A DNA stretch of 64,000 nucleotides from assembly GCA_000770645.1 (NCBI GenBank), contig JQID01000123.1, forward strand, positions 67,761 through 131,760, given 5' to 3'. The notes under the pieces were generated by a model that ran no database searches, had not been told where the DNA came from, and saw only the letters and a program-made list of their open reading frames with translations. Shown here in pieces: positions 26,996 through 35,987 of this stretch (the stretch's first letter is position 1; the number at the start of each line of letters is the position of its first letter). The DNA comes from Desulfosporosinus sp. Tol-M (GTDB taxonomy: Bacteria; Bacillota; Desulfitobacteriia; Desulfitobacteriales; Desulfitobacteriaceae). The position numbers and the translations under genes are program-made.

Positions 26996-27066
26996 CGTTT
27001 GACGTACCGGTAGGTGAACCGGGGGCATATATCAGCGGTAAGGATTGAAGAGATAGGAGCGATTGA

Positions 27067-27516
27067 GTGGTTGGCAAGAAGACAAATGATTTTCTTATTG
27101 TCAGTAAAAATATTTTGCCGGAAGCCATTTTAAAAACTGCACGCGTAAAAGAGCTCCTTGTCCAAGGGGATGTCTATACGATCAACGACGCTGTCGAGCG
27201 TGTAGGGCTTAGTCGAAGTGCCTATTACAAATATAAGGATGGTGTGTTCCCGTTTTATGAGGCGAGCCGGGAAAAGATAATTACCATTTCCCTGATCCTT
27301 GAAAATAAAGCAGGAGTGCTCTCTCAGGTTCTGAATTTTATTGCCTTGGTCAAAGGTAATGTTCTAACTATCAATCAAGGGATTCCCCTGCAAGGAATTG
27401 CCAATGTCTCGATTTCCCTTGAAACCGCAGGAATGGCAGATACCCCGGAAAATCTCCTTTCCGGGCTTGGCGAAATTGATGGGGTAAGAAAGATAGAAGT
27501 AATCGGACAAACCTAG
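27067..27516 (+). CDS. ACT domain protein (UPF0735/PheB-like)
   Basis: A 149-residue protein with an N-terminal helical DNA-binding-like part (DAVERVGLSRSAYYKYKDGVFPF) and a C-terminal ACT domain starting at ISLILENKAGVLSQVL. Members of this family are amino-acid-responsive regulators often next to homoserine dehydrogenase, which is absent here. GTG start. It follows the regulator by 71 bases and precedes tRNA-Pro. Confidence 0.85.
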   Translation: MVGKKTNDFLIVSKNILPEAILKTARVKELLVQGDVYTINDAVERVGLSRSAYYKYKDGVFPFYEASREKIITISLILENKAGVLSQVLNFIALVKGNVLTINQGIPLQGIANVSISLETAGMADTPENLLSGLGEIDGVRKIEVIGQT

Positions 27517-27577
27517 GGTTGCGTTGTCAGCCCTAATATGGTATTCTTTATAAGCCTTCATCGTGAGGGCACAAAGT

Positions 27578-27654
27578 CGGGGCGTGGCTCAGTTTGGTAG
27601 AGCGCTACCTTGGGGTGGTAGAGGTCGCACGTTCAAATCGTGTCGCTCCGACCA
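27578..27654 (+). tRNA. tRNA-Pro (GGG anticodon)
   Basis: A 77-base cloverleaf: acceptor arm CGGGGCG (27578-27584) with CGCTCCG (27644-27650), D arm GCTC/GAGC, anticodon stem CTACC/GGTAG with loop TTGGGGT giving anticodon GGG, T arm with GTTCAAATC, and an encoded CCA end (27652-27654). Confidence 0.95.
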
Positions 27655-27760
27655 GTAAAATTATAGCAGGAGAATGATTATTGGTTAAAAGCCTTGCCAT
27701 ACGGAATACATGTTAATGGGGTAATGAAGGGTTTTGGAAAAAATCGGAGTTTGGTATTTA

Positions 27761-27801
27761 ATGCGTTGGTTGAGAAGATAGAAATCCTCACACCAGCGCA
27801 T
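27761..27801 (+). other. Hairpin upstream of phoP
   Basis: ATGCGTTGGT (27761-27770) pairs with ACCAGCGCAT (27792-27801) with one wobble. It lies in the leader of the phoP-phoR operon, 48 bases before the start codon, so it is more likely regulatory than a terminator. No T run follows directly. Confidence 0.4.
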
Positions 27802-27848
27802 TTGTCTTTTCTTATGTTGTGGAAACTATCTGTTAGTGGGAGGCTGAT

Positions 27849-28541
27849 ATGAGCAAACGGATTATGGTTGTGGAAGATGAAGAGGCGATTGCCCGTCTGA
27901 TCAGCTACAACCTGATGAAAGAAGGATTTGAAGTTCTTACCTCAGGTGATGGTCTTGAAGCACTGGAAAAGATCAGGACGGAAAAACCGGATTTGATTAT
28001 ACTTGATATTATGCTTCCGGGAATGGATGGTTATGATATTTGCCGTCTGATTAGGAAGGAAGACATATCTGTCCCTGTTATCATGCTGTCAGCCCGGAAT
28101 GAGGAACTGGACAAGGTTCTCGGTTTGGAACTTGGTGGAGATGACTATATCACCAAACCTTTTAGTCCGAGGGAACTTATTGCCCGGGTACGAGCTTTAT
28201 TACGTCGTGTACAAAGAGTACAGGAAACACCTGACCATGAGATTATTTCGATGGACAGATTGGTTATTGATCTTTCCAGTCATGAGGTTAAGGTGGATGA
28301 ACAGGTTGTTCAGCTTACTCCAAAGGAATTTGAACTGCTGGAGTATTTAATCCGTCATAAAGGCAGGGTGGTTAGCAGGGATCTTTTGCTGGATCAGGTA
28401 TGGGACTATGATTTTGCAGGTGATACCAGGATTGTTGATGTACACATTAGCAGGCTTAGAGAAAAAATAGATCCTGATCCCAAAAATCCGTATATTCAGA
28501 CCGTACGTGGAGTAGGATACAGGTTTAAGGGAGGAGATTGA
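27849..28541 (+). CDS. phoP: PhoP/PhoB-type response regulator
   Basis: A 230-residue OmpR-family regulator: receiver domain with DE near residue 10, phospho-acceptor Asp in LIILDIMLPGMDG, and Lys in DYITKPF; a winged-helix C-terminal domain ending DTRIVDVHISRLREKI and VRGVGYRF. With the kinase just downstream and pst genes following, it is the phosphate-starvation regulator. The ATG is preceded by GGGAGG. The kinase gene starts 16 bases after the stop. Confidence 0.92.
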   Translation: MSKRIMVVEDEEAIARLISYNLMKEGFEVLTSGDGLEALEKIRTEKPDLIILDIMLPGMDGYDICRLIRKEDISVPVIMLSARNEELDKVLGLELGGDDYITKPFSPRELIARVRALLRRVQRVQETPDHEIISMDRLVIDLSSHEVKVDEQVVQLTPKEFELLEYLIRHKGRVVSRDLLLDQVWDYDFAGDTRIVDVHISRLREKIDPDPKNPYIQTVRGVGYRFKGGD

Positions 28542-28557
28542 TTCGAAAAGTCTCAGA

Positions 28558-30336
28558 ATGAAATTTACGGTTGGCTTTGTAGCTCTGGCGCTTATCTCAA
28601 TGCTTGTGTCAGGTGTATACCTCATTAATGTGCTTGATAACTATTTTATGGATAGTTTGCGCGGGAAGCTTCTGGTTGAGGCAAAGTTAGTAAGGGAAAT
28701 GGTTATCTATGAATATGATACTCAAAAGCCTTCCACGACAATGGACGAACTTGCCGGAAAACTTGGGAAGGTAACGAGCACCAGAATAACAGTTATTGAT
28801 GCCGATGGAGTGGTACTTGGTGATTCTCAGGAGGAACCATCTCAAATGGAGAACCACCTTGAACGTCCGGAAATTCAACAGGCTATAAGTGATGGGGTGG
28901 GAATTGTAGAGAGGGAGAGTACGACCCTGAATACTGAAATGATGTATTTGGCTTTGGCTGTTAAGAAAGACGGAGGAATAAAAGGTTTTGTTCGTCTGGC
29001 TCTTCCCATTACTGAGATAACAATGACCTTATCCAGACTTTGGATTATGTTATTTACAGCGTTATTGCTGGCCATAGTCCTGGCAGGTGTACTGGGTTTC
29101 AAACTGGCGCAGCGCTTGACAAAACCCATTCAGGAAATGACGGTTGCAGCGCAAAAAATTGCAGGCGGAGATTTCAGTTTGCGTACCTATACTACAAGTC
29201 AGGATGAGATCGGGGTACTCGGTCAGGCCTTAAATCAAATGGCACAGCAGCTTAAAGAAACGATTGATGAAGTCACAACTGGAAAAAGCAAGCTCGAGTC
29301 GGTTCTGGCAAACATGGTCAGCGGAGTTATTTTTCTCAGACAGGACGGCAGGGTCGAGCTGATTAATCCTGCAGCCGGACAGATTCTTGGAATCAATCCG
29401 ATCCTTTCCGGCGGTCGTCAACAAGTTGAAATTATTCGCAATTACCAATTAAGTACACTTATAGCAACAGCCCTTAAAATGGGTAAGGCTATAAAAGAGG
29501 AGTTATTGATCTTAGTCCCGTATGAAAAAAATGTTCAATTAAATATAACGCCCATTACCGGCAGGGAAGATTCTAACCTGGGGGCAGTGGTGGTTCTTCA
29601 TGATATTACGGATTTTCGGAAATTGGAAAGGATGCGGACGGATTTTGTTGCTAATGTATCCCATGAATTAAAAACTCCTGTTACCTCTCTCAAGGGATAT
29701 GCCGAGACCCTGCTCGATGGAGCTTTGGATGACCCCGAGATAGCCAGGGAGTTTGTCAAAATAATATTGACGGAATCAGAACGACTGCGCATATTAATCG
29801 ATGATTTATTGGAACTATCCAAGATGGAATCCACTGCAAACCAGGTGATGCGGCAGGAAATTAATATTGATGCTTTAATAGGGTCTTTAAAGGTTAAGTT
29901 CAAACCCCAGGTTGAGGAACGACAAGTCGAGCTTGAATTTACCAGGCCTGAACATCAGCTCATTGCCATGGGGGATAACAGCATGATTGAACAGGTCCTG
30001 ACAAATTTAATTGATAATGCTATCAAGTATTCTCCCGTTGGTGGAAAGGTGAAGTTGGCTGTGTCCGATCAGGCTGAGGGGATATTATTCGAGGTAATTG
30101 ATACCGGGTTGGGAATTCCTGAGCAAGAGTTAATAAGGATTTTTGAACGGTTTTACCGTGTGGATAAGGGCAGGAGCCGCAAATTAGGCGGAACCGGCCT
30201 GGGCTTGGCAATTGTCAAACACATTTTGGAGACCCATGGCAGTCAAATAAAGGTTGAGAGTACGCTTGGCCGCGGATCGAGGTTCTATTTTACCTTACCA
30301 AACACCCATGCCCCGTTGGGGCACAAACAATCATGA
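28558..30336 (+). CDS. phoR: Phosphate-sensing histidine kinase PhoR
   Basis: A 592-residue membrane sensor kinase: membrane segment (5-25), extracytoplasmic sensor domain, second membrane segment (about 160-185), HAMP, PAS (about 245-350), HisKA with the phospho-His in VSHELKTPVTSLKGY, and an HATPase domain with DNAIKYS, DTGLGIP and GGTGLGLAI. It phosphorylates PhoP under phosphate limitation, usually under control of PstSCAB-PhoU, encoded downstream. The ATG at 28558 has only a weak ribosome site; GGGAGGAG at the end of phoP would suit an ATT at 28537, a rare start codon, so the N-terminus is uncertain by seven residues. Confidence 0.92.
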   Translation: MKFTVGFVALALISMLVSGVYLINVLDNYFMDSLRGKLLVEAKLVREMVIYEYDTQKPSTTMDELAGKLGKVTSTRITVIDADGVVLGDSQEEPSQMENHLERPEIQQAISDGVGIVERESTTLNTEMMYLALAVKKDGGIKGFVRLALPITEITMTLSRLWIMLFTALLLAIVLAGVLGFKLAQRLTKPIQEMTVAAQKIAGGDFSLRTYTTSQDEIGVLGQALNQMAQQLKETIDEVTTGKSKLESVLANMVSGVIFLRQDGRVELINPAAGQILGINPILSGGRQQVEIIRNYQLSTLIATALKMGKAIKEELLILVPYEKNVQLNITPITGREDSNLGAVVVLHDITDFRKLERMRTDFVANVSHELKTPVTSLKGYAETLLDGALDDPEIAREFVKIILTESERLRILIDDLLELSKMESTANQVMRQEINIDALIGSLKVKFKPQVEERQVELEFTRPEHQLIAMGDNSMIEQVLTNLIDNAIKYSPVGGKVKLAVSDQAEGILFEVIDTGLGIPEQELIRIFERFYRVDKGRSRKLGGTGLGLAIVKHILETHGSQIKVESTLGRGSRFYFTLPNTHAPLGHKQS

Positions 30337-30382
30337 AAGTGGCTATTTTCATATCAAACCTCCATGCCCAAACAATAAAAAA

Positions 30383-30411
30383 GGAAGCAAAAAGAACGTC
30401 CCCTTGCTTCC
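30383..30411 (+). terminator. Hairpin after phoR, probably an interrupted terminator
   Basis: GGAAGCAA (30383-30390) pairs perfectly with TTGCTTCC (30404-30411). The expected T run is absent; instead the group II intron-like sequence begins within three bases. It may be the old phoR terminator or attenuator, cut by insertion. Confidence 0.5.
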
Positions 30412-30413
30412 AA

Positions 30414-30516
30414 GAGCGCCCCGTATGGGTATTATCTTGTAGGTGCAAGTCCTCACCGGTGAAGATAGCACAGTAAACGTAGCCTAACGCAAGGGTTTGT
30501 CGCTAGACGGATCCTT
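30414..30516 (+). mobile_element. 5' fragment of a group II intron
   Basis: From GAGCGCCCCGTATGGGT (30414) through TTATCTTGTAGGTGCAAGT and CCTAACGCAAGGGT (to about 30496) the text matches the conserved 5' domain I of bacterial group II introns as I know them. There is no reverse transcriptase ORF and no domain V hairpin downstream; the sequence stops before the toxin-antitoxin promoter region. It is therefore a decayed or deleted insertion. Assignment rests on remembered consensus, and the exact 3' limit is uncertain. Confidence 0.6.
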
Positions 30517-30603
30517 TTTACAAAATTGTATTTTCGAGAAAGCAGCATATAATATATTCAAGGGACGCATTGATTCCAATGCATTGCAGAAAGGGGCATT
30601 ATT

Positions 30604-30879
30604 ATGGAACTCGTAAAAATCACAACGCGCGGGCAAATCACAATTCCCGCAGAGATACGCAAAAAGCTGGGCGTAAAGGATGGGGATAAGGTTATTTTCA
30701 TTGAGGAAAACGGGCGCATTATCATGGAAAATGCCGCCATGATCGCGCTAAAAAACGCACAGGCCGCTTTTGCGGGAGAAGCGGAGAGGCTTGGTCTGAA
30801 AACGGAACAGGACGTTGTGGATATGGTAAAAGAAGTGCGCCGTGAAATCTGGGAGGAACGCCATGCGCGTAATGATTGA
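30604..30879 (+). CDS. AbrB/SpoVT-type antitoxin
   Basis: A 91-residue protein with an N-terminal swapped-hairpin DNA-binding domain (KITTRGQITIPAEIRKKLGVKDGDKV) and a helical C-terminal tail that would bind the toxin. AAAGGGG precedes the ATG. Its 3' end overlaps the PIN gene by 17 bases, a standard antitoxin-toxin arrangement in which the antitoxin represses the pair. The pair interrupts the phoPR-pst region, and its codon choice (GCGG, CGC) looks more GC-rich than neighbours, suggesting acquisition. Confidence 0.85.
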   Translation: MELVKITTRGQITIPAEIRKKLGVKDGDKVIFIEENGRIIMENAAMIALKNAQAAFAGEAERLGLKTEQDVVDMVKEVRREIWEERHARND

Positions 30880-31258
30880 TACAAACATCCTCGTATCCGT
30901 GCTGCTGTTTCCAAGCCAGCAAATGAATACGCTGATTTATAAAATCACGACGGAGCATCAACTTGTGCTTTCGTCCTATGTTGTGGATGAATTGTTAAAT
31001 GTGGTACGACGCAAATTCAAGGACAAGCTTGAAGCGGCGGACTTGTTGTTGAGCCAGCTTCCCTATGAGCTTGTTTACACGCCTGAACATATGAAACCGG
31101 AACTTTTTGAGATACGCGATGAAAAGGATTATCCTGTTTTTTATTCGGCTATTACAGAGGATGTGGATGTATTTATCACAGGCGATAGAGATTTTGAAGG
31201 ACTTAGCTTGGACAAGCCGGAGATTATCAATCCGGCTGGATTCCTCGAAAAATATTAG
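30863..31258 (+). CDS. PIN-domain toxin ribonuclease
   Basis: About 131 residues, PIN domain (VapC-like or COG1569 group). Acidic metal-binding residues are visible: Asp in MIDTNIL near the start, Glu in VVDELL, and two Asp in ITGDRDF. Such toxins cleave RNA when freed from the antitoxin. GGGAGG at a good distance supports the ATG at 30863 rather than an ATG at 30842 deep in the antitoxin gene. It ends 24 bases before a strong terminator. Confidence 0.85.
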   Translation: MRVMIDTNILVSVLLFPSQQMNTLIYKITTEHQLVLSSYVVDELLNVVRRKFKDKLEAADLLLSQLPYELVYTPEHMKPELFEIRDEKDYPVFYSAITEDVDVFITGDRDFEGLSLDKPEIINPAGFLEKY

Positions 31259-31281
31259 GCCGTGCGCGGCCTTTTGATTGC

Positions 31282-31309
31282 GCGTGCCCGAGTAGGGCAC
31301 GCTTTTTTT
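31282..31309 (+). terminator. Rho-independent terminator after the toxin gene
   Basis: GCGTGCCC (31282-31289) pairs with GGGCACGC (31295-31302), followed by seven T. A smaller AGGCC/GGCCT hairpin precedes it. It closes the toxin-antitoxin unit and separates it from pstC. Confidence 0.9.
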
Positions 31310-31411
31310 AAATTTACAAAATTGTTACAATTCCTTAAAAACTACGTAATACTCTGCAGTTATAGTTATTATTAAAGATGTACAAAATGTTTCTTGGGAG
31401 AATTTAAGGCA

Positions 31412-32284
31412 ATGCAAAAAGTAAACCACGTCAAAAAAAGTGAGCTAATCGTCGAAAAAGTCCTTTTTTTAACGGCTATCACAGCAGTATTCATTATTGC
31501 CTTGATTGCTGCATTTGTCTTGATATCCGGGTGGCCAATTCTGCAAAAGGTAGGATTGCCAGATTTTATCTTTGGCATGGTTTGGGATCCTACTAACGGT
31601 ATATATGGTATTTTCCCGATGGTGGTAGGTTCGCTCCTTGTCACATTTGGCGCCCTGCTGTTAGGAGTTCCTTTCGGTATAGCGGGGGCAATTTTTATGG
31701 CGGAAATTGCTCCTCCAAAGATAGCAAAGTTGATTAAACCTGCTGTCGAACTCTTGGCAGGAATCCCTTCGGTTGTTTACGGTTTTTATGGTTTGGTAGT
31801 AATTGTTCCCTTAATTCGTGAATATATAGGGGGACCAGGTTTAAGTGTCCTGGCCGGTTCCCTTATCCTGGCAATTATGATTCTGCCAACCATTCTTAAT
31901 CTATCGGAAACCGCATTGCGTTCAGTCCCCCAGGAATATAAGGAAGGATCATTTGCTTTAGGAGCCAACCATTGGCAAACCATCAAATGGATATCCCTGC
32001 CTGTCGCTCGCTCCGGTATTTTGACAGGAGTAATCTTAGGTATGGCCAGAGCGCTCGGGGAAACTATGGCCGTGATCATGGTTACCGGTAATGTAGCGCG
32101 GCTCCCGGAATCTTTGACTGACCCAATCCGTACGCTTACAGGGAATATTGTTATGGAAATGGGATATGCTTCCGGTGAACATCAGCAGGCTCTTTTTGCG
32201 ACCGGGGTAATTCTATTTATCTTTATTATGCTGCTGAATATCATTGTTCAAGTCAGTAGTTCCAAAGGCAGGTGGCAAGAATGA
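31412..32284 (+). CDS. pstC: Phosphate ABC transporter permease PstC
   Basis: About 290 residues, six membrane segments, with the permease signature EYKEGSFALGANHWQT and the family text ELLAGIPSVVYGFYGL. It forms the inner-membrane channel with PstA for high-affinity phosphate import. GGGAG at 31396-31400 supports the ATG at 31412. The stop overlaps the pstA start (ATGA). Between the TA terminator and this gene are about 100 AT-rich bases where a Pho-regulated promoter should lie, though no clear Pho box could be picked. Confidence 0.95.
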   Translation: MQKVNHVKKSELIVEKVLFLTAITAVFIIALIAAFVLISGWPILQKVGLPDFIFGMVWDPTNGIYGIFPMVVGSLLVTFGALLLGVPFGIAGAIFMAEIAPPKIAKLIKPAVELLAGIPSVVYGFYGLVVIVPLIREYIGGPGLSVLAGSLILAIMILPTILNLSETALRSVPQEYKEGSFALGANHWQTIKWISLPVARSGILTGVILGMARALGETMAVIMVTGNVARLPESLTDPIRTLTGNIVMEMGYASGEHQQALFATGVILFIFIMLLNIIVQVSSSKGRWQE

Positions 32285-33117
32285 GATGGTCGGTGCAGTT
32301 GGAAGAAAAAATTGCCAAGGTATGTTTCTGGGTGGTTGCGGTCATTACGCTTTTGGTCTTATTGAACATTATCCTTCATATTGTAATCAACGGATTTAGC
32401 GGGCTGAGCTGGGAGTTTTTTACTAAGGAACCGCGTCGCATGGGTAAAGAAGGCGGAATTTTCTCAATAATTATCGGCACCCTCTATATGGCCTTAGCTG
32501 CCATAATTGTGGCCATGCCAATTGGAATCGGATCAGCCATTTATCTGACGGAATATGTTAAAAGGGGCCGGTTAGTACAAGTAATTCGGTTTGGAACCGA
32601 AGCACTGGCAGCCATACCATCGATTATTTTTGGACTTTTTGGTTTTGTCCTGTTTGTAATAACTTTGGGATTGGGTTGGTCAATTCTTTCCGGTGCCCTT
32701 ACGATTGCTTTTATGATTCTGCCGACAATCATTCGCTCCTCAGAGGAAGCTATTAAAACAGTCCCGGACTCTTATCGGGAGGGAAGCCTGGCGTTAGGAG
32801 CAAGCAAATGGTACACAATTCGGAAAGTTGTTTTGCCTTCAGCGCTTCCCGGAATTGCCACCGGGGTCATCCTGGGAATCGGTCGGGCAATTGGGGAAAC
32901 GGCTGCTGTAATACTAACTGCCGGCAGTTCCCTGGGTTTGCCTGGTTCGATTATGGATCCAACCCGAACCCTCGCCGTTCACCTCTATATATTAGCCTCG
33001 GAAGGAATATCTATGGAAAAGGCTTATGCCAGCGCCACCGTACTGATTGTTTTAGTCTTATTAATCAATTTTCTGGCCCATAAGCTCATGGCAAGATTAG
33101 TTGGGCGGGTTAGTTAA
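32281..33117 (+). CDS. pstA: Phosphate ABC transporter permease PstA
   Basis: About 278 residues, six membrane segments, with the signature [18 protein letters not shown] and [14 protein letters not shown], paralogous to PstC. Partner channel subunit in the Pst importer. ATG 32281 shares bases with the pstC stop codon and has an AGGTGG ribosome site inside pstC. pstB follows after 29 bases. Confidence 0.95.
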   Translation: MRWSVQLEEKIAKVCFWVVAVITLLVLLNIILHIVINGFSGLSWEFFTKEPRRMGKEGGIFSIIIGTLYMALAAIIVAMPIGIGSAIYLTEYVKRGRLVQVIRFGTEALAAIPSIIFGLFGFVLFVITLGLGWSILSGALTIAFMILPTIIRSSEEAIKTVPDSYREGSLALGASKWYTIRKVVLPSALPGIATGVILGIGRAIGETAAVILTAGSSLGLPGSIMDPTRTLAVHLYILASEGISMEKAYASATVLIVLVLLINFLAHKLMARLVGRVS

Positions 33118-33146
33118 TATTTTTGATTAAAGAAAGGAGGGTTATA

Positions 33147-33905
33147 ATGTCAATCAACAAGATGGAGACGCAGGATTTAGATTTATATTATGGAAGTTTC
33201 CAAGCCTTAAAATCAGTTTATTTACCAATTTTGGCGAACAAAGTAACGGCACTGATTGGTCCCTCAGGCTGCGGCAAATCCACTTTTCTAAAAACCTTGA
33301 ATCGGATGAATGATTTGATTGAGGGAACAATAGTCAAAGGTAAGGTTCTCCTTGATGGAGAAGAAATTTATTCGCCGGAAACTGATCCTGTTAACCTGCG
33401 CAAGCGTATTGGCATGGTTTTTCAAAAACCCAATCCTTTTCCAATGTCGATTTACGATAATGTTGCTTATGGGCCGCGAGCGCATGGTTTCAAAAACAAA
33501 CAGGAATTAAATGAATTAGTGGAAAAAAGTCTCAAGGAAGCAGCCCTCTGGGATGAAGTCAGTGATAGATTAAGTCGTTCAGCCCTGCAATTGTCCGGCG
33601 GGCAGCAGCAGCGTTTGGTTATAGCCCGCTTACTGGCTGTACAACCGGAGGTATTATTGATGGATGAACCTGCTTCAGCTTTGGATCCGATATCTACCAC
33701 GAAATTGGAAGATTTAATTATCGATTTAAAGAAACAATATACTATTATTATCGTTACCCATAATATGCAGCAGGCGGCACGGATTTCGGATTACACAGCA
33801 TTTTTTCTAAATGGAGAAATGATTGAGTATAGTTTTACAAAAGAACTATTTACCAGCCCACAGAGTAAGCAAACTGAAGATTACGTGACAGGTAGATTTG
33901 GATAG
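33147..33905 (+). CDS. pstB: Phosphate ABC transporter ATPase PstB
   Basis: A 252-residue ABC ATPase: Walker [11 protein letters not shown]-loop [11 protein letters not shown] (the PNPF text is typical of PstB), signature LSGGQQQR, Walker B LLMDEP and switch HN in VTHNMQQA. It drives phosphate import. AAAGGAGGG fixes the ATG at 33147; a start further upstream has no support. phoU follows after 14 bases. Confidence 0.95.
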   Translation: MSINKMETQDLDLYYGSFQALKSVYLPILANKVTALIGPSGCGKSTFLKTLNRMNDLIEGTIVKGKVLLDGEEIYSPETDPVNLRKRIGMVFQKPNPFPMSIYDNVAYGPRAHGFKNKQELNELVEKSLKEAALWDEVSDRLSRSALQLSGGQQQRLVIARLLAVQPEVLLMDEPASALDPISTTKLEDLIIDLKKQYTIIIVTHNMQQAARISDYTAFFLNGEMIEYSFTKELFTSPQSKQTEDYVTGRFG

Positions 33906-33919
33906 GGAGGAAAGAAGCA

Positions 33920-34597
33920 ATGCGGCGAAAGTCTTTTCATAATTCTTTGGACGAGCTGATTCAAGATGTTTCACAAATGGGCACCATGATTGAAAATGCC
34001 ATCTGTTCAGCCGTTAAATCCCTGGAGGAAAGGGATCTGATACTCGCGCAAAAAGTAGTTGCCGACGATGATCTGGTAGACAATTTAAAGCAGAAAATTG
34101 AGGAAACGTGTTTGACGATGCTCGCTCTGCAACAACCGATGGCTGTGGATCTAAGAATAATCGGTAACGCTTTGAAAATTGTGACCGATTTGGAACGGAT
34201 AGCCGACCATGCTGTTGATATTGCTCGTATAACTATCAAACTACGCGGTGAGCCCCTAATCAAGCCCTTGGTTGATATACCCAAGATGGCCAAACTTACC
34301 CAGGAGATGGTTAGGGATAGTCTCAACGCTTATATAGATAGAGATGAGAACTTAGCTCAAGGTCTGGCGCTAAAAGAATGCAAGGTAGATCATCTGTACG
34401 GAATAGTCTTTGAGGATCTGATGCAGTTAATGGCCAAAGATCCAACTATCCTTTATCAAGGAGTAAATCTCCTATTAGTAGCTCTTTACCTGGAAAGGGT
34501 AGGCGATCATGTTGTTAACATAGGCGAATGGATAATTTTTATGATCACAGGGAAGAGGAAAAGCTTAAATTTTTACGACGAATTGCCAGGTGAATAA
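33920..34597 (+). CDS. phoU: Phosphate signalling regulator PhoU
   Basis: A 225-residue all-helical protein with two PhoU repeats, each ending in an acidic metal-binding helix (DLERIADHAVDIA and LERVGDHVVNIGE). It links Pst transport to PhoR activity and limits phosphate uptake. GGGAGG ribosome site, normal length. In most genomes phoU is last in the operon; here pstS comes after it. Confidence 0.94.
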   Translation: MRRKSFHNSLDELIQDVSQMGTMIENAICSAVKSLEERDLILAQKVVADDDLVDNLKQKIEETCLTMLALQQPMAVDLRIIGNALKIVTDLERIADHAVDIARITIKLRGEPLIKPLVDIPKMAKLTQEMVRDSLNAYIDRDENLAQGLALKECKVDHLYGIVFEDLMQLMAKDPTILYQGVNLLLVALYLERVGDHVVNIGEWIIFMITGKRKSLNFYDELPGE

Positions 34598-34683
34598 GGA
34601 GGTGTTCTGTTAAGAAAGTCGCTTATTTAGTTGATTACGTATTAAATGATTAGGTATTATAAAGAAAGGAAAAGTGATTTAAA

Positions 34684-35514
34684 GTGAAAAAGCTAGTAAC
34701 AATTATCTTAGCCGGGGCTTTACTTCTGTTTCTGGTTGCAGGTTGCGGTAACAATACTGTAACAGGGTCTGACCCAAAAACCGGAACGAAAACTGAGGAA
34801 ATTACCATTGCCGGTTCCACATCTGTTCAGCCAATATCTGAAGCAATAAACGAGGCATTTAAAGAGAAAAACCCAAACATTAAGGTATATGTTCAAGGCG
34901 GCGGTTCAAGCGCTGGAATTAAAGCCGCGCAGGAGGGTACCGCAAATATTGGATCTTCTTCCCGGGAACTAAAGAAAGAAGAAGCCGGTTTAACTGAAAC
35001 AGTAATCTGTAAAGACGGTATCGCCATAACAGTAAATACCAAAAATGCAGTGAATGACCTGAGTATTGAACAAATTAAGAAGATCTATGGCGGCGAAATT
35101 ACAAACTGGAAAGAAGTTGGCGGCGCGGATCAGAAAATTAACGTGGTAACCAGGGAAGTTGGTTCCGGAACCAGAACGGCATTTGAAGAACTGGTAATGG
35201 GCAAACAGGCGATCAGTGATAAGTCGATTGTCCAAAATGCAACAGGATCCGTACGGACTGCCGTTGCCGGTGATCCAAACGCAATTGGCTATATTTCTCT
35301 GGCCAGTATTAATGAAACAGTTAAAGCAGTGACAGTAGAAGGCGTAAAAGTTAGTACTGACAATATTATCAATGGCACTTACAAGATTCAGCGCCCCTTC
35401 CTCTATCTGACAAAAGGAGCTCCTACCGGTGCTTCCAAGACCTTTATCGATTTTGTAATGTCGACGGAAGGGCAAAGCATTATTAAGCAAGAAGGACTGG
35501 TGTCGGTGAAATAG
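34684..35514 (+). CDS. pstS: Phosphate-binding lipoprotein PstS
   Basis: A 276-residue lipoprotein: signal peptide with lipobox LVAGC (Cys near residue 22), then the PstS fold with GSTSVQPISEA, GGGSSAGIKAA, GSSSRELK and REVGSGTR, which line the phosphate site. It captures phosphate outside the membrane for PstCA. GTG start with AAAGGAAAAG upstream. Gene order is unusual: pstS is last, 86 bases after phoU, instead of first, so it may have its own promoter or processing to reach the usual high level. Confidence 0.94.
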   Translation: MKKLVTIILAGALLLFLVAGCGNNTVTGSDPKTGTKTEEITIAGSTSVQPISEAINEAFKEKNPNIKVYVQGGGSSAGIKAAQEGTANIGSSSRELKKEEAGLTETVICKDGIAITVNTKNAVNDLSIEQIKKIYGGEITNWKEVGGADQKINVVTREVGSGTRTAFEELVMGKQAISDKSIVQNATGSVRTAVAGDPNAIGYISLASINETVKAVTVEGVKVSTDNIINGTYKIQRPFLYLTKGAPTGASKTFIDFVMSTEGQSIIKQEGLVSVK

Positions 35515-35590
35515 GTCCGGAAACAGATTAATCAGGGGGCATCCCAAATAGTCATTATTTATAAAGGGAAATTAAGGAGTTGGTAATAAA

Positions 35591-35940
35591 GTGCTGATAA
35601 TAGGTGTAGTCCTTAGATTAACCTTTGAAAAATAACTTTTTTATTCACGGGCGATGCCGGGGAATTGTCTGAGAATGAGATGCTCAAGAGTAGTCAGAAC
35701 GTAAAGGCAGATGTGCTTAAGGTTGGCCATCACGGGAGTGCTACATCTACCGGCAGTGCTTTTTTGCGGGTCGTGTTACCTAAATATGCGATTATTTCCG
35801 TGGGAGCAGGCAATGACTACGGGCACCCTGCTGCATCTATATTAACAAGGCTCTCCGGGGCAGGGGTTCAGGTGTTTAGGACAGACCATGCCGGTACTAT
35901 TGTGGCCACCTGTGACGGGGAATCTGTAACTATTAATTAG
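35591..35940 (+). pseudogene. ComEC-like metallo-beta-lactamase gene fragment
   Basis: The C-terminal part of a metallo-beta-lactamase hydrolase of the ComEC/Rec2 type. The frame from about 35629 gives FLFTGDAGELSE, then DVLKVGHHGS, ISVGAGNDYGHP and a normal C-terminus. Just upstream a GTG at 35591 with AAGGAG gives GVVLRLTFEK, which belongs directly before FLFTGDA in this family but is in another frame and ends at TAA 35633. The N-terminal metal-binding half (HxHxDH) is missing. So this is a truncated, frameshifted remnant. It sits between pstS and a terminator. Confidence 0.75.
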
Positions 35941-35964
35941 CATGGCACTAAGACATGTTTATTT

Positions 35965-35987
35965 TACGCCTCCAAGGCGTATTTTTT
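35965..35987 (+). terminator. Rho-independent terminator
   Basis: TACGCC (35965-35970) pairs with GGCGTA (35976-35981), followed by six T (35982-35987). It closes the pst-pseudogene stretch. Confidence 0.85.

Noticed and set aside
30604-31258. Antitoxin-toxin pair as part of the Pho operon
   Set aside because: It has its own strong terminator, a different base composition and no phosphate-related function.
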